NCBI RefSeq assembly: GCF_000519185.1
Contig: NZ_JAFA01000029.1
Location: 39,005-103,004 of the forward strand
DNA from: Paraburkholderia nodosa DSM 21604
GTDB lineage: Bacteria; Pseudomonadota; Gammaproteobacteria; Burkholderiales; Burkholderiaceae
Direction: 5' to 3'
Length of the DNA stretch: 64,000 nucleotides
A program made the translations under genes and the position numbers. The notes under the pieces were generated by a model, which saw only the letters and a list, made by a program, of their open reading frames with translations, had not been told where the DNA came from and ran no database searches. Shown in pieces: positions 42,112 to 51,688 of the stretch (position 1 is the stretch's first letter; every line of letters starts with the position of its first letter).

Positions 42112-44341
42112 GTGCGCGCAAGGCGCGGGCGAACCGCCGCGCGAAAGCCGCCGCGATTTCCTCAAGACCGGTCTCGCGTTTGCGGGTAGCCTCGTGCTGC
42201 CGCTCGCGTTCAGCGAGCAGGCGACGGCAACGGAGGACGGGACGCGCTTTCGCGAGATCAACGACTGGGTGCGCGTCGATCCGGACGGCCAGACGATCAT
42301 CGGGCTCTCGCAGGCCGAAGTGGGGCAGGGCGTCTACACCGGCTTGCCGCAGGTGCTGGCCGACGAAATGGACGCCGACTGGCGGCGCGTGAGCGTGCAG
42401 TTCGTGACGGGGCGCGACGCGTATCGCATCGCGGCGGCGAACGAGCATCCTCAGCAGTTCGTGGGCGCCTCGATGTCGGTCACGATGTTCACGCAGCGTT
42501 TGCGCGTGGCAGGCGCACAGGCGCGCGAGGCGTTTCTCGCGGCGGGTGCGCGGCGTCTTGGCGTGCGGCCCACGCAGTGCTCGACGAAGACGGGCCGCGT
42601 GATCCATCTGCAAACAGGGCGTTCGGTCGGCTACGGCGAACTGCTCGCGGACGCCGCGAAACTGCCGCTGAATCCGCAGCCGCGCCTGAAGGCCGGGTCG
42701 GCGCGCACGCTCATCGGCCAGCCGTTGCACAAGCTCGACGCACCGGCCAAGGTGAACGGCAGCGCGATATTCGGCATCGACGTGCAGGTGCCCGGCATGC
42801 TGATCGGTGCGGTGAAAATGGCGCCCACGCTCAACGGCAAGCCAGGCGCCGTGCGCAACCGTGATACGGTGCGCGCGCTCGCTGGTGTGGTCGAGGTGGT
42901 GCAGGCGAAGGACGCCGTGATCGTCGTGGCCAATACCTACTGGCAGGCCAAGAAGGCGTGCGACGCGCTCGACGTACAGTGGGAAGACGGCGGCCCGCCC
43001 GCAGACAGCGCGACGATACTTGCAGAGCGCCAGGGCGCGCTGATGTCGGAGCAAGCGGTGGTGGCCACGCGCGTTGGCGACGCGAGCGCGCGGTTCGAAG
43101 CCGCGCGTAACGTAAACAGCGCACACAGCGCACACGGAGCGCAGGCAGCAGGGCGGCTGATCGAAGCCGATTACCACACGCCCTATATCGTTCACGCCAC
43201 CATGGAGCCCGTGAACGCCACCGTGCATGTGCGCGAGCACGACATCGAAGTGTGGGGTCCGATCCAGGGGCAGGACAAGGTGCGCTGGACGCTCTCCGCC
43301 ATCTTCAAGGTGCTGTCCGACAAGGTGATTGTGAACACAACGTTCCTTGGCGGCAGCTTCGGGCGCAAGTACGTGCCCGACTTCGTGATCCATGCGGCTG
43401 TGGCGTCGAAGGCGGTGGGGCGGCCGGTCAAGGTGATCCGTTCGCGCGAGGACGATATTCGCCACGGTTTCTACCGGCCCGGCGTTTCGGCGCGCATGCG
43501 CGCGGTGCTCGGTCCCGATGGCTACCCGAGCGCCATGCATCTGCGTGTGGTGGGGCAATCGCTCTACTGGTCGATCAAGCGCGACTACTTCGAAAAGGCG
43601 GGCGGCTGGGACGAAACCATGCTCGACGGCCTTTACGATCTCGGCTACTCGGTGCCGGATCTGCTCGTCGATTCGGTGAGCGTCGATCAGCCCATTCCCG
43701 TGAGCTTCATGCGCAGCGTGGGCAGCACGTCCAGCGTCTTTTTTCTCGAGAGCTTCATCAACGAACTTGCGCACGCGGCGCGCATCGACCCGCTCGACTA
43801 CCGCCGCACGCTGCTGCGTGACGATCCGCTCGCGCTGCGCGTGCTCGATCGCACAGCGGCGCGGGCGAACTGGACGCGCAGGCCGGCAGCGGGCGTGTAC
43901 CGCGGCCTCGCGTACTGCCTCTATACGGGCCGTGGCGGCGCATTCACGACCTACGTCGCCACCATCGTCGAACTGCGCATGGTGGAAGGCCACGCGAAAC
44001 TCGAACGCGTGGTGTGCGGCGTCGATTGCGGGCAGGCCATCAATCCCACGTTGATCCGCGAGATGGTCGAGGGCGGCATCGGCTTCGCGCTCACCAACAC
44101 GTTCAAGAGCGAAATCACGTTCAAGGACGGCGCGGTGGTGCAGGAGAACTTCGCCGACTACCCGCTCCTGTATCTCTCGCAGATGCCGAAGATCGAGGTC
44201 GAGATCGTGGAGAGCGACCGTGCGCCACAAGGCTGCGGCGAGGTGGCGCTACCGCCAGTCGCGCCTGCCGTGGCCGCCGCGCTGTTCGAAGCGACGGGCG
44301 CACGCCTGCGCACCATGCCGCTCGAGCAGCCGCTAGCCTGA
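42092..44341 (+). CDS. iorB: Molybdenum hydroxylase, molybdopterin-binding large subunit (isoquinoline 1-oxidoreductase beta-like)
   Basis: 749 residues. A twin-arginine leader (SRRDFLKTGLAFAGSLVLP) sends the folded complex to the periplasm or membrane. Molybdopterin-cytosine-dinucleotide signatures include GQGVYTGLPQVLADE, GGSFGRKYVPDF and the catalytic-Glu motif GCGEVALPPVAPAV near the C-terminus. With no FAD subunit, electrons would leave through the small subunit to the cytochrome c that follows. Relatives act on isoquinoline, nicotinate or aldehydes; substrate here is unknown. A molybdenum-cofactor insertase gene (XdhC-like) is not visible nearby. Confidence 0.92.
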   Translation: MSQRIPECAQGAGEPPRESRRDFLKTGLAFAGSLVLPLAFSEQATATEDGTRFREINDWVRVDPDGQTIIGLSQAEVGQGVYTGLPQVLADEMDADWRRVSVQFVTGRDAYRIAAANEHPQQFVGASMSVTMFTQRLRVAGAQAREAFLAAGARRLGVRPTQCSTKTGRVIHLQTGRSVGYGELLADAAKLPLNPQPRLKAGSARTLIGQPLHKLDAPAKVNGSAIFGIDVQVPGMLIGAVKMAPTLNGKPGAVRNRDTVRALAGVVEVVQAKDAVIVVANTYWQAKKACDALDVQWEDGGPPADSATILAERQGALMSEQAVVATRVGDASARFEAARNVNSAHSAHGAQAAGRLIEADYHTPYIVHATMEPVNATVHVREHDIEVWGPIQGQDKVRWTLSAIFKVLSDKVIVNTTFLGGSFGRKYVPDFVIHAAVASKAVGRPVKVIRSREDDIRHGFYRPGVSARMRAVLGPDGYPSAMHLRVVGQSLYWSIKRDYFEKAGGWDETMLDGLYDLGYSVPDLLVDSVSVDQPIPVSFMRSVGSTSSVFFLESFINELAHAARIDPLDYRRTLLRDDPLALRVLDRTAARANWTRRPAAGVYRGLAYCLYTGRGGAFTTYVATIVELRMVEGHAKLERVVCGVDCGQAINPTLIREMVEGGIGFALTNTFKSEITFKDGAVVQENFADYPLLYLSQMPKIEVEIVESDRAPQGCGEVALPPVAPAVAAALFEATGARLRTMPLEQPLA

Positions 44342-44382
44342 AATCGAATCCCAGTTTCATCCCCACAAAAAGGCTTTAATTC

Positions 44383-44724
44383 ATGATTCGTATTCCTTAT
44401 TTCATCGTGCCGCTCGCGGTTGCCGTGCTCGCCCAGAGTGCGTTTGCCGAGCCCGCCGTGGATATTGCACGCGCGCGCCAGATCGCCACGCAGCACGCCT
44501 GCTTCGGCTGTCACGCCGTGGACAAGAAGCTCGTTGGCCCCGCATACCGAGACGTGGCCGCGCGCTACGCGGGCAAGCCGGGCGCGTCGAGCGCGCTCGT
44601 CGCGCATATCCAGAACGGTAGCTCGGGGAACTGGGGCGCCATACCCATGCCGCCCAACGCGATCAGCGCGGGCGATGCGCAGATCGTCGCGCAATGGATC
44701 CTCGCTGGCAGCAAGAGCGAATGA
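44383..44724 (+). CDS. Class I cytochrome c, periplasmic
   Basis: 113 residues. Signal peptide to about residue 22 (AQSAFA then EPAVD), haem-attachment CFGCH (Cys40, Cys43, His44) and axial Met89 in IPMPPN, like cytochromes c551/c8. Placed 41 bp after the molybdenum hydroxylase, it is the probable electron acceptor of that periplasmic enzyme. Confidence 0.93.
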   Translation: MIRIPYFIVPLAVAVLAQSAFAEPAVDIARARQIATQHACFGCHAVDKKLVGPAYRDVAARYAGKPGASSALVAHIQNGSSGNWGAIPMPPNAISAGDAQIVAQWILAGSKSE

Positions 44725-44836
44725 CCGCGCAGATTGCGCCGATCACGCGGAGTTGATGCTGAAGCCGGACTGCGTTGAACGGTCCGGTGTCCATTCAAAT
44801 AAATAAGTATGACGAAATAAAGGGTTGGAGATCGTG

Positions 44837-45910
44837 ATGAAAAAGGCAATCGTGGCAGCATCGTTCGCGTTCGCTTCGGCGCTCGCGTGGGGCCAGAGCA
44901 GCGTGACGCTCTATGGCATCGTGGATACGGGCATCGAGTACTACAACAATACCGCGAAGGGTGGCTCGTTCGTCGGCATGCCCTCGCTCACGGGCGAGGT
45001 GCCGTCGCGCTTCGGTCTGCGCGGCCAGGAGGACCTGGGCGGCGGCTACCGGGCCTTCTTCGTGCTCGAAAGCGGCTTCGCGCCCAATAGCGGCGCGCTC
45101 AATTATGGCGGGCGCCTGTTTGGCCGCCAGGCGAACGTGGGCGTGAGCAGCGACTACGGCACGCTCACGCTGGGCCGCCAGATGAACATGTCGATGTATG
45201 TGCTGTTCAACGCCGACGTGATCGGCCCGTCGATCCATTCGATGGCGAGTTTCGACAGCTATCTGCCGAACGCGCGCAGCGACAACGCCGTAGGCTATCT
45301 CGGCAAATTTCATGGCGTGACGATCGGTGGGACCTACAGCTTCGGGCGCGATGCAGCGGGTCCCGCGGGCCCGTCGGCGACGAACTGCGGCGGCCAGCTG
45401 GCCGGCGACGCCGTGGCCTGCCGCCAGTACACGATGATGCTCGCCTACGACAACGCATGGGGCGGCGCCGCCGCGTCGTACGACGTGATGTATGGCGGCC
45501 CGGGCGCCTCGGCGCCGCTCGTGAGCAGCGCGGATACGGACAAGCGGGTGATCGTGGACGGCTACGTGAAGTTCGGCTCGGCCAAGGTGGGCGGCGGCTG
45601 GATTCGCCGCAACACGGCCGCGGCGGAGCATATGCAATCCGATCTCTTTTTTCTGGGCGCAGACTACTACGTGACCCCGGCTTTTTCACTGGACTTCCAG
45701 GGGCTGCGCTATATTCTGCGCGATCAATCGAATTCGACCTTGTTCGTCGGCCGCGCGAACTATTTCGTTTCGAAGCGCACGACGCTCTACGCGTCGCTCG
45801 GGTACATGCTGAACAGCGCGCTCGCCGCGAACGCGGTAGCCGCCGCCGGCACAGTGCAGACGGGCGCGAACCAGTTTGGCGCGATGATGGGTATTCAGCA
45901 ACGCTTCTGA
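44837..45910 (+). CDS. Gram-negative general porin
   Basis: 357 residues, same length as the porin at 26320. Signal peptide KKAIVAASFAFASALAWG then mature QSSVTLYGIVDTG; terminal MMGIQQRF ends in the expected Phe. The ATG at 44837 follows TTGGAGATCG. Likely provides outer-membrane entry for the substrate of the hydroxylase genes upstream or for the AraC-controlled genes; its operon status is unclear (112-bp gap). Confidence 0.92.
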   Translation: MKKAIVAASFAFASALAWGQSSVTLYGIVDTGIEYYNNTAKGGSFVGMPSLTGEVPSRFGLRGQEDLGGGYRAFFVLESGFAPNSGALNYGGRLFGRQANVGVSSDYGTLTLGRQMNMSMYVLFNADVIGPSIHSMASFDSYLPNARSDNAVGYLGKFHGVTIGGTYSFGRDAAGPAGPSATNCGGQLAGDAVACRQYTMMLAYDNAWGGAAASYDVMYGGPGASAPLVSSADTDKRVIVDGYVKFGSAKVGGGWIRRNTAAAEHMQSDLFFLGADYYVTPAFSLDFQGLRYILRDQSNSTLFVGRANYFVSKRTTLYASLGYMLNSALAANAVAAAGTVQTGANQFGAMMGIQQRF

Positions 45911-45951
45911 CGCGGCAGACGCCGCGCAGCGCCACACATTCGGAGGGGACA

Positions 45952-46950
45952 ATGGCGACGGACCTGTTGAGCGCCGCACTGGCGGATCTGCGCGCCGACG
46001 CTGTGGTAACGGGACACTTCTCGCTCGCGGCGTCATGGGCGTTCCGCAAGCCGGCGATCGAGGGCGTGATGTTCCGCACGGGCCGCGGCGCGCCGTTTTA
46101 TGTGATCGTGCAGGGCATGGAGCCGCTTTGTGTCGAGCCCGGCGATTTCGTGCTGCTGCCGCACGGCCACGAACACGTGCTGGCTTCCGCGCCCGACGTT
46201 GCGCCCGTCCCCTTCGACGATCTCGCTGCGCGCGCAGGCATTCGCCCGAGCTTCGACACCCCTTTGCGCATCGAGTCGGGCCGCGGCGGCACAGTGTGCG
46301 ATCTCTACACCGGCATCGTGTTCTACCGCGAGGCGGTGCGCAATCCGCTCTTCTCGGTGCTGCCACCGCTCATTCACGTGCGTGCGAACGACGCCGCGGT
46401 TGGCCCGTGGCTCGCGGACACGCTCATGGCCTTTATCCGCGAATCGATGGCCTGCCAGCCGGGCTGGGCCGTTGCGGCCGCGCGCCTCGCCGACGTGCTG
46501 TTCGTGCAGTTGCTGCGCGCGCATCTCGCCTCGGCCGTCAGCCACACGGGCTGGTTGCGCGGACTCATGGACCCGCAGGTCGGCCGCGCCGTCGCGCAAC
46601 TGCACCGGCACCCGGAGCAAGACTGGACCGTCGAGTCGCTGGCGGCGATTGCCGGTATGTCGCGCTCGCGTTTCAGCGCGCGTTTTGTCGAACTGGTCGA
46701 GGAAACGCCTATCGGGCATCTCACGTCGTATCGCATGTATATCGCGAGCGGTGCGCTGCGCGATTCGCGGCGCCGGCTCATCGAGATCGCCATGAGCGTG
46801 GGCTACGCGTCGGAGAAGGCATTCATTCGCGCGTTCCGGCGCTGGGCGGGCATGGCGCCCAAGCAGTACGCGCGCAGCGTGCGCGATCCGTACGACATCG
46901 CGCTGGCCGCGGGTGCGCGCGAAGGCGAAAGCGCGCCGCAAACGCGGTGA
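45952..46950 (+). CDS. AraC-family regulator with N-terminal cupin-like domain
   Basis: 332 residues. N-terminal sensor domain of the cupin type (LADLRADAVVTGHFSLAASW, PGDFVLLPHGHEH) and two C-terminal helix-turn-helix units (WTVESLAAIAGMSRSRFSAR and IAMSVGYASEKAFIRAFRRW). Such proteins usually control short-chain oxidoreductase or oxygenase genes. It follows the porin by 41 bp with a strong CGGAGGGGAC site and may be co-transcribed. Confidence 0.9.
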   Translation: MATDLLSAALADLRADAVVTGHFSLAASWAFRKPAIEGVMFRTGRGAPFYVIVQGMEPLCVEPGDFVLLPHGHEHVLASAPDVAPVPFDDLAARAGIRPSFDTPLRIESGRGGTVCDLYTGIVFYREAVRNPLFSVLPPLIHVRANDAAVGPWLADTLMAFIRESMACQPGWAVAAARLADVLFVQLLRAHLASAVSHTGWLRGLMDPQVGRAVAQLHRHPEQDWTVESLAAIAGMSRSRFSARFVELVEETPIGHLTSYRMYIASGALRDSRRRLIEIAMSVGYASEKAFIRAFRRWAGMAPKQYARSVRDPYDIALAAGAREGESAPQTR

Positions 46951-46980
46951 GGCGTGGCTTCCCTGCGCGCCGCCATGCGT

Positions 46981-47862
46981 TCACAACAGCGGCAATGTGA
47001 GCCGGATATGCTCGGCAAACGCCGTCGTGAGGAGCGACGGCCGCTTGCGCCCGAACTTGATCGTGATGCCGACGGCCGGCAAGGGCGGCAGCGCGGGGTC
47101 GCCATTGAGAATCGCCAGATCCGCCGGAACGGCCGTTTGCGTCATGACGGCGAAGGCCTGGCCCGAACGCACGAGCGCAGTGAGGCCGGCGAGGCTGCTG
47201 CTCGCATACGCGACGCGGTAGGCCCTGCCCATGCGTTCCAACGCTTCGCAGGCCGCGATATGGTCGAGCGTGTCCGGATCGGAGAGCGCGAGCGGCAACG
47301 GATCGAAGTGGGCGGAGTCGAGTTCGGGCGAGCCGATCCAGACCAGTTGCTCGCGGCGAATGATCTCGTCGTGCGGGCCGTTTGCGTCGGCAAATCCAGT
47401 GGCGGTCAACGGCAGCGACACGATGGCGAGATCGACCGCACGCTTGTCGAGTTGTTCGAGAAGGCGCGGCGTCGGAACGCACACGACTTCCACGAGCGCA
47501 TTGGGATGCTGGCCCGAAAACCGGCGTAGCAAGGAGGGAAGGAACACGGCCGCATAGTCGTCCGGGCAGCCGAAGCGCAGGGTGCCCGACAAGCCCGTGC
47601 CGCACAGGTCGGCCATGGCCTCGTCGTGCAGGCGCAGCATGCGCTGGGCGTGCACCAGCAGGCGCTCGCCGGGGTGGGTCAGCGCGACGCCGCGGCCGGT
47701 GCGCTGAAACAGCGGCTGATCGACGATCTCCTCGAGCCGCTTGATCTGCTGGCTCAGCGCCGACTGGGTGCGGCCCACGCGTTCGGCTGCACGGCTTAGC
47801 GAGCGCACCTCGGCAATGACCGCGAACGAACGCAGCAGATCGATTTCCAGCGGACGGCTCAC
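46981..47862 (-). CDS. dgdR: LysR-type regulator of dialkylglycine decarboxylase
   Basis: 293 residues. Helix-turn-helix SLSRAAERVGRTQSALSQQIKRLE, then LSGTLRFGCPDDYAAVFLPSLL and AYASSSLAGLTALVRSGQAF. It closely resembles B. cepacia DgdR and is divergent from dgdA, as there. The GTG at 47862 (SRPLEIDLLRS) is chosen because it has an AGAGAGG site and matches the known start; a longer frame reaches 47889. Confidence 0.9.
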   Translation of the reverse strand: MSRPLEIDLLRSFAVIAEVRSLSRAAERVGRTQSALSQQIKRLEEIVDQPLFQRTGRGVALTHPGERLLVHAQRMLRLHDEAMADLCGTGLSGTLRFGCPDDYAAVFLPSLLRRFSGQHPNALVEVVCVPTPRLLEQLDKRAVDLAIVSLPLTATGFADANGPHDEIIRREQLVWIGSPELDSAHFDPLPLALSDPDTLDHIAACEALERMGRAYRVAYASSSLAGLTALVRSGQAFAVMTQTAVPADLAILNGDPALPPLPAVGITIKFGRKRPSLLTTAFAEHIRLTLPLL

Positions 47863-47966
47863 GATATTAGCCTCTCTTCTAGCTTGCATAAGAACTATTC
47901 GATTCTATAAAACCAGAGCGCCGACTAGACTGCAAGGAAAACCCGCCACCCGATGAGGAGAAGCCC

Positions 47967-49268
47967 GTGTCCAGGAACGACGACGAACAGTTTTGGCGCA
48001 ACGCGAGGCAGCACCTGATCCGCTATGGCGGCACGTTCGAGCCGATGATCATCGAGCGCGCCCAGGGCAGCTTCGTCTACGACGCCGACGACCGCCCGAT
48101 TCTCGACTTCACTTCGGGGCAGATGAGCGCGGTGCTCGGTCACAGCCACCCCGAAATCGTCTCGGTCATCAACGAATACGCGGGCAAGCTGGACCACTTG
48201 TTCAGCGGCATGCTCTCGCGGCCCGTGGTCGAACTGGCCACGCGCCTCGCCGACGTCACGCCCGACGGGCTCGACCGGGCGCTGCTGCTGAGCACCGGCG
48301 CGGAGTCGAACGAGGCCGCCATCCGCATGGCGAAGCTCGTCACGGGCAAATTCGAAATCGTGGGCTTTGCGCAGTCGTGGCACGGCATGACGGGCGGCGC
48401 GGCTTCGGCCACCTATAGCGCAGGACGCAAGGGCGTGGGTCCCGCAGCGGTGGGCTCGTATGCGATTCCCGCGCCGTTCACGTACCGGCCGCGCTTCGAG
48501 CGCAACGGGCAATACGATTACCTCGCGGAACTCGACTACGCGTTCGATCTCATCGACCGCCAGTCCAGCGGCAATCTCGCGGCCTTCATCGCGGAGCCGA
48601 TCCTGAGCTCGGGCGGCATCATCGAACTGCCGCCCGGCTATATGGCGGCGCTCAAGCGCAAATGCGAAGAGCGCGGCATGCTGCTGATTCTCGACGAGGC
48701 GCAAACGGGCGTTGGGCGCACCGGGATGATGTTCGCGTGCGAGCACGACGGCGTGACGCCCGACATTCTCACGCTTTCGAAGACGCTGGGCGCCGGCCTG
48801 CCGCTCGCGGCCGTGGTCACGTCCGCGCAGATCGAGGAAGCCGCGCACGAACGGGGCTTCCTGTTCTACACCACGCATGTGTCCGATCCGCTTCCTGCTG
48901 CGGTCGGCCTGCGGGTGCTGGACGTGGTGGCGCGCGACGGACTCGTTGCGCGCGCAAACATCATGGGCGAGCGCTTGCGGCGCGGACTGCTGGATCTCAT
49001 GGAGCGCTTCGAATGCATTGGCGACATTCGGGGGCGCGGGCTGCTGCTCGGTCTCGAGATCGTCAAGGACCGCCGCACGAAGGAGCCCGCCGACGGCCTT
49101 GGCGCAAAAATCACGCGCGAATGCATGAAACTCGGGCTCAGCATGAACATCGTGCAGTTGCCGGGCATGGGCGGCGTGTTCCGCATCGCGCCGCCGCTGA
49201 CCGTGAGCGAGCAGGAGATCGATCTCGGCGTGGAACTGCTGGGGCAGGCGATCGAGCGTTCGCTCTGA
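47967..49268 (+). CDS. dgdA: 2,2-dialkylglycine decarboxylase (pyruvate)
   Basis: 433 residues, PLP fold-type I. The enzyme decarboxylates dialkylglycines such as 2-aminoisobutyrate and transfers the amino group to pyruvate. The B. cepacia active-site residues are conserved at the same numbers: Gln52 (SGQMSAVLG), Trp138, Asp243 and PLP lysine Lys272 (LTLSKTLGAG). Almost the whole sequence matches the crystallised enzyme. Regulated by divergent dgdR. Useful for growth on fungal peptaibol-type amino acids. Confidence 0.96.
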   Translation: MSRNDDEQFWRNARQHLIRYGGTFEPMIIERAQGSFVYDADDRPILDFTSGQMSAVLGHSHPEIVSVINEYAGKLDHLFSGMLSRPVVELATRLADVTPDGLDRALLLSTGAESNEAAIRMAKLVTGKFEIVGFAQSWHGMTGGAASATYSAGRKGVGPAAVGSYAIPAPFTYRPRFERNGQYDYLAELDYAFDLIDRQSSGNLAAFIAEPILSSGGIIELPPGYMAALKRKCEERGMLLILDEAQTGVGRTGMMFACEHDGVTPDILTLSKTLGAGLPLAAVVTSAQIEEAAHERGFLFYTTHVSDPLPAAVGLRVLDVVARDGLVARANIMGERLRRGLLDLMERFECIGDIRGRGLLLGLEIVKDRRTKEPADGLGAKITRECMKLGLSMNIVQLPGMGGVFRIAPPLTVSEQEIDLGVELLGQAIERSL

Positions 49269-49286
49269 GGACCCGGGTCGTCGCGG

Positions 49287-49757
49287 CTAGGCCTTGCTGC
49301 GCGATCCGGCCGGGTTGACCTGGGGCCGCGCGAGCGCACGTGCGGCGAGCGGCGTGGACATGACGATGGACGTGCGCGTCTCGCCGTAGAGGTTGATGCG
49401 CTGGATCAGGCGCTCCAGGTCGGCGACGCTCGTCGCGACGAGGCGAATGACATAGGAGTCAGCGCCAGTCACGTGATGGCATTCGAGCACTTCGGCAATC
49501 GCGCCGAGCAGCTTGAGAAACTTCGCTTTCGCGGATTGGGGCACCGTAATGCCGATCAGGGCCGAGATCGGATAGCCGGCGGCGGCCGGATTCACGCGCG
49601 CCGTGTAGCCTTCGATCACGCCGGCTTCTTCGAGACGTCTCACGCGCTCCGTGACCGCCGGCACGGAGAGATGCACCTGGCGCGCAAGCTCGGTGTAGGT
49701 CATGCGGCCGTTGTCCTGCAACAGCGCCAGTACTTTCCAGTCCAGATCGTCCATCAT
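49287..49757 (-). CDS. Lrp/AsnC-family regulator
   Basis: 156 residues. N-terminal helix-turn-helix (LDWKVLALLQDNGRMTYTEL, VHLSVPAVTERVRRLEEAG) and C-terminal RAM ligand domain (ISALIGITVPQ, LECHHVTGADSYVIRLVA). Lrp-type octamers respond to amino acids. Divergent from the LysE exporter across 112 bp, its probable target. Confidence 0.93.
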   Translation of the reverse strand: MMDDLDWKVLALLQDNGRMTYTELARQVHLSVPAVTERVRRLEEAGVIEGYTARVNPAAAGYPISALIGITVPQSAKAKFLKLLGAIAEVLECHHVTGADSYVIRLVATSVADLERLIQRINLYGETRTSIVMSTPLAARALARPQVNPAGSRSKA

Positions 49758-49869
49758 GGCGAAATGTTTAAGGTGAAAGGCTGATTTTCCCTTAAATCTC
49801 GCCTTCTGCGGATAATCTGCGCCGTCTACGATAGTCCCCTATAGGACATGCATTGCGGGGAGAGGGGAC

Positions 49870-50520
49870 ATGTTGTTCGTCAAAGCCGTGGCGATGGGCT
49901 TTTGCATCGCCGCACCGGTCGGGGCCATCGGCATGCTGTGCATCCAGCGCAGCCTGAGCCGCGGTTTTTACTCCGGCTTCGCGACGGGCATTGGCGCTGC
50001 CTGCGCGGATGCGTTTTATGGCTTGCTCGGCGCGCTCGGCGTGGCCGGTATCGTGACGGCGCTGCCGATGCTGACGGTCGTGTTGAAGGCGGCGGGCGGC
50101 GCATTTCTGGTGTGGATGGCGTGGACCATCGCGCGCGAGTCGCCCGCCGCGCCGGCCGCCGTACAGGAGACCCAGCGCAGCCCTGTCACGCGGGATTTCC
50201 TCACGACGTTTGCGCTGACGCTCTCGAACCCCCTGACCATTTTTTCGTTCATCGCCGCGTTTGCCGCGCTCGGGCCCCTGCCGGCCATGCCAGGCGAGCA
50301 GGGCGCGCCGGGAGGGCTTTCGGTGGCGCCGATGGTAACGATGGTGACGGGCGTGTTCGCGGGTTCGGCCGTGTGGTGGCTGTTCCTGAGCGGCGTGACG
50401 TCCGCGTTGCGTACGAAGGTGCCGCTCGCGTTTACGCGGGGCATCTCCATGTTTTCCGCCGTTGCGATTGCCGCGTTCGGCGTCGTTCAGATGGTCACGG
50501 GTCTCGCGCGGCTCGCTTAA
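49870..50520 (+). CDS. LysE-type amino-acid exporter
   Basis: 216 residues, about six membrane helices. MGFCIAAPVGAIGMLCIQRSL and the conserved FALTLSNPLTIFSF are RhtB/LysE family signatures. It exports an amino acid under control of the divergent Lrp protein; the substrate is unknown. Its stop overlaps the stop of the ChaC gene by 4 bp (TTAA), convergently. Confidence 0.92.
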   Translation: MLFVKAVAMGFCIAAPVGAIGMLCIQRSLSRGFYSGFATGIGAACADAFYGLLGALGVAGIVTALPMLTVVLKAAGGAFLVWMAWTIARESPAAPAAVQETQRSPVTRDFLTTFALTLSNPLTIFSFIAAFAALGPLPAMPGEQGAPGGLSVAPMVTMVTGVFAGSAVWWLFLSGVTSALRTKVPLAFTRGISMFSAVAIAAFGVVQMVTGLARLA

Positions 50521-51179
50521 GACGTCGTTTCGAAACGTTCGAGGGCTTGCGCCACTTCCTCGATGTAGGCGTCGGTCAACGCGCAGTCCGTAAGCGCCTG
50601 CCTGAGCTGGAACACGTATTCCGCGTTGCTGCCGAGCGGACCATGTGCCTGGGCAATCGCGCGCGCGACAGTCGCGGGGCTCGAATCAGTCTCGTATTGT
50701 CGCGGGCAGGTGTTTGCCACGAAGGCGAGGGCGTGCCGCGTTTCGCCCGTGGCGAGCGTCACCGCGGTCCAGGCGGGCGTGTAGGCGCCCGTCAACATCT
50801 CGCGGGTCCAGAGGATGTGCAGCTCTTCGTCGAGCGTGGCGGCATCGAGCCGCAGCACCACGCCTTGCGTATCGCCGCCGCGCTCCAGCGCGAGCATGCG
50901 GCCGGGGCGCTGCGGCGTGCCGCGCCCGCCGAACAGGCGTATGCAAAAGCTCCGGCGCCAGCCGTGCAGCGTGGCGTACGCGCGCTGATCGAAGTGCGAG
51001 AGCGGATTCCACATGAGCGAGCCGTAGCCGAACACCCAGACCTCTGCGCCGGCGGGGCGCTTCGCCATCGTATCGGCGAGCGACTGGGCGATCTGGGCTT
51101 GCGTCCAGAGAATTTCCGGCGGGAGATGGCTGAAACTCTCGAGAAACGCACCGGAGCGAATGGCGTCCCTGTTTAGCAT
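50517..51179 (-). CDS. chaC: Gamma-glutamylcyclotransferase, ChaC type
   Basis: 220 residues. The nucleotide-like loop VWVFGYGSLMWNP, RRSFCIRLFGGRGTPQRPG and GVVLRLD match ChaC proteins, which split glutathione to 5-oxoproline and Cys-Gly. The catalytic glutamate would lie in the LTGAYTPAW region preceding segment; I have not pinned it. Single gene, no operon partner. Confidence 0.87.
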   Translation of the reverse strand: MLNRDAIRSGAFLESFSHLPPEILWTQAQIAQSLADTMAKRPAGAEVWVFGYGSLMWNPLSHFDQRAYATLHGWRRSFCIRLFGGRGTPQRPGRMLALERGGDTQGVVLRLDAATLDEELHILWTREMLTGAYTPAWTAVTLATGETRHALAFVANTCPRQYETDSSPATVARAIAQAHGPLGSNAEYVFQLRQALTDCALTDAYIEEVAQALERFETTS

Positions 51180-51316
51180 GGCGTTGACGGGTGAGTGGAG
51201 GCTACGTCACGAAGTATGCGGTCGGCGCGTGCGTGGATAAAGTGGCTGGAACGCGATGCTGCGTTCAACTGGGGACGACAATCGGGTGATGCCGGTCCGG
51301 CAGCGAAGCGGAGCAA

Positions 51317-51688
51317 TCAATCACTCGACGGGGCATAGCCAAGCTCGCGCTGGTGACGAATCGAGAGGACTACGACGCGCGTACCGGAGTGGGCATACAG
51401 GATCACGTGCGATCGCAGCACATATTCACGGAAATCGGGAACGCCAGCTTCGATTGCCAGACGCTTCAGCTTGTCGAGGCGCGTCTGCCCCTCAATGGTT
51501 TGCGCCGCAAGGAAGCCGGCTGGACGGCCAAGTTCTGGATGAATCATCACGAGATCGCGGAAGCGAAAAATCTGCTCCCAAAGTTCATCCATTCGCTGCG
51601 GAGCCGACGACGAGTCCTGCTCCAGCATGAATTCGCTGATTGCTTCGAGGCGCTTTGCGAACGTTTCGGCAAAATCGACCCGGATCAT
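51317..51688 (-). CDS. Toxin of a ParE/RelE-type toxin-antitoxin pair
   Basis: 123 residues, slightly long for the family (usually about 90-100). Start VDFAETFAKRLEAISEFML and end FREYVLRSHVILYAHSGTRV then VLSIRHQREL are the ParE/RelE fold pattern with a C-terminal His-Arg cluster. Encoded 4 bp into the end of the antitoxin gene. ParE (gyrase poison) and RelE (mRNA cleavage) cannot be told apart here. Confidence 0.8.
   Translation of the reverse strand: MIRVDFAETFAKRLEAISEFMLEQDSSSAPQRMDELWEQIFRFRDLVMIHPELGRPAGFLAAQTIEGQTRLDKLKRLAIEAGVPDFREYVLRSHVILYAHSGTRVVVLSIRHQRELGYAPSSD

Noticed and set aside
41996..44230. A 744-codon antisense frame over the molybdenum hydroxylase
   Set aside because: The sense strand encodes a complete, motif-rich enzyme; the antisense translation is Arg/His-rich with no recognisable domain.
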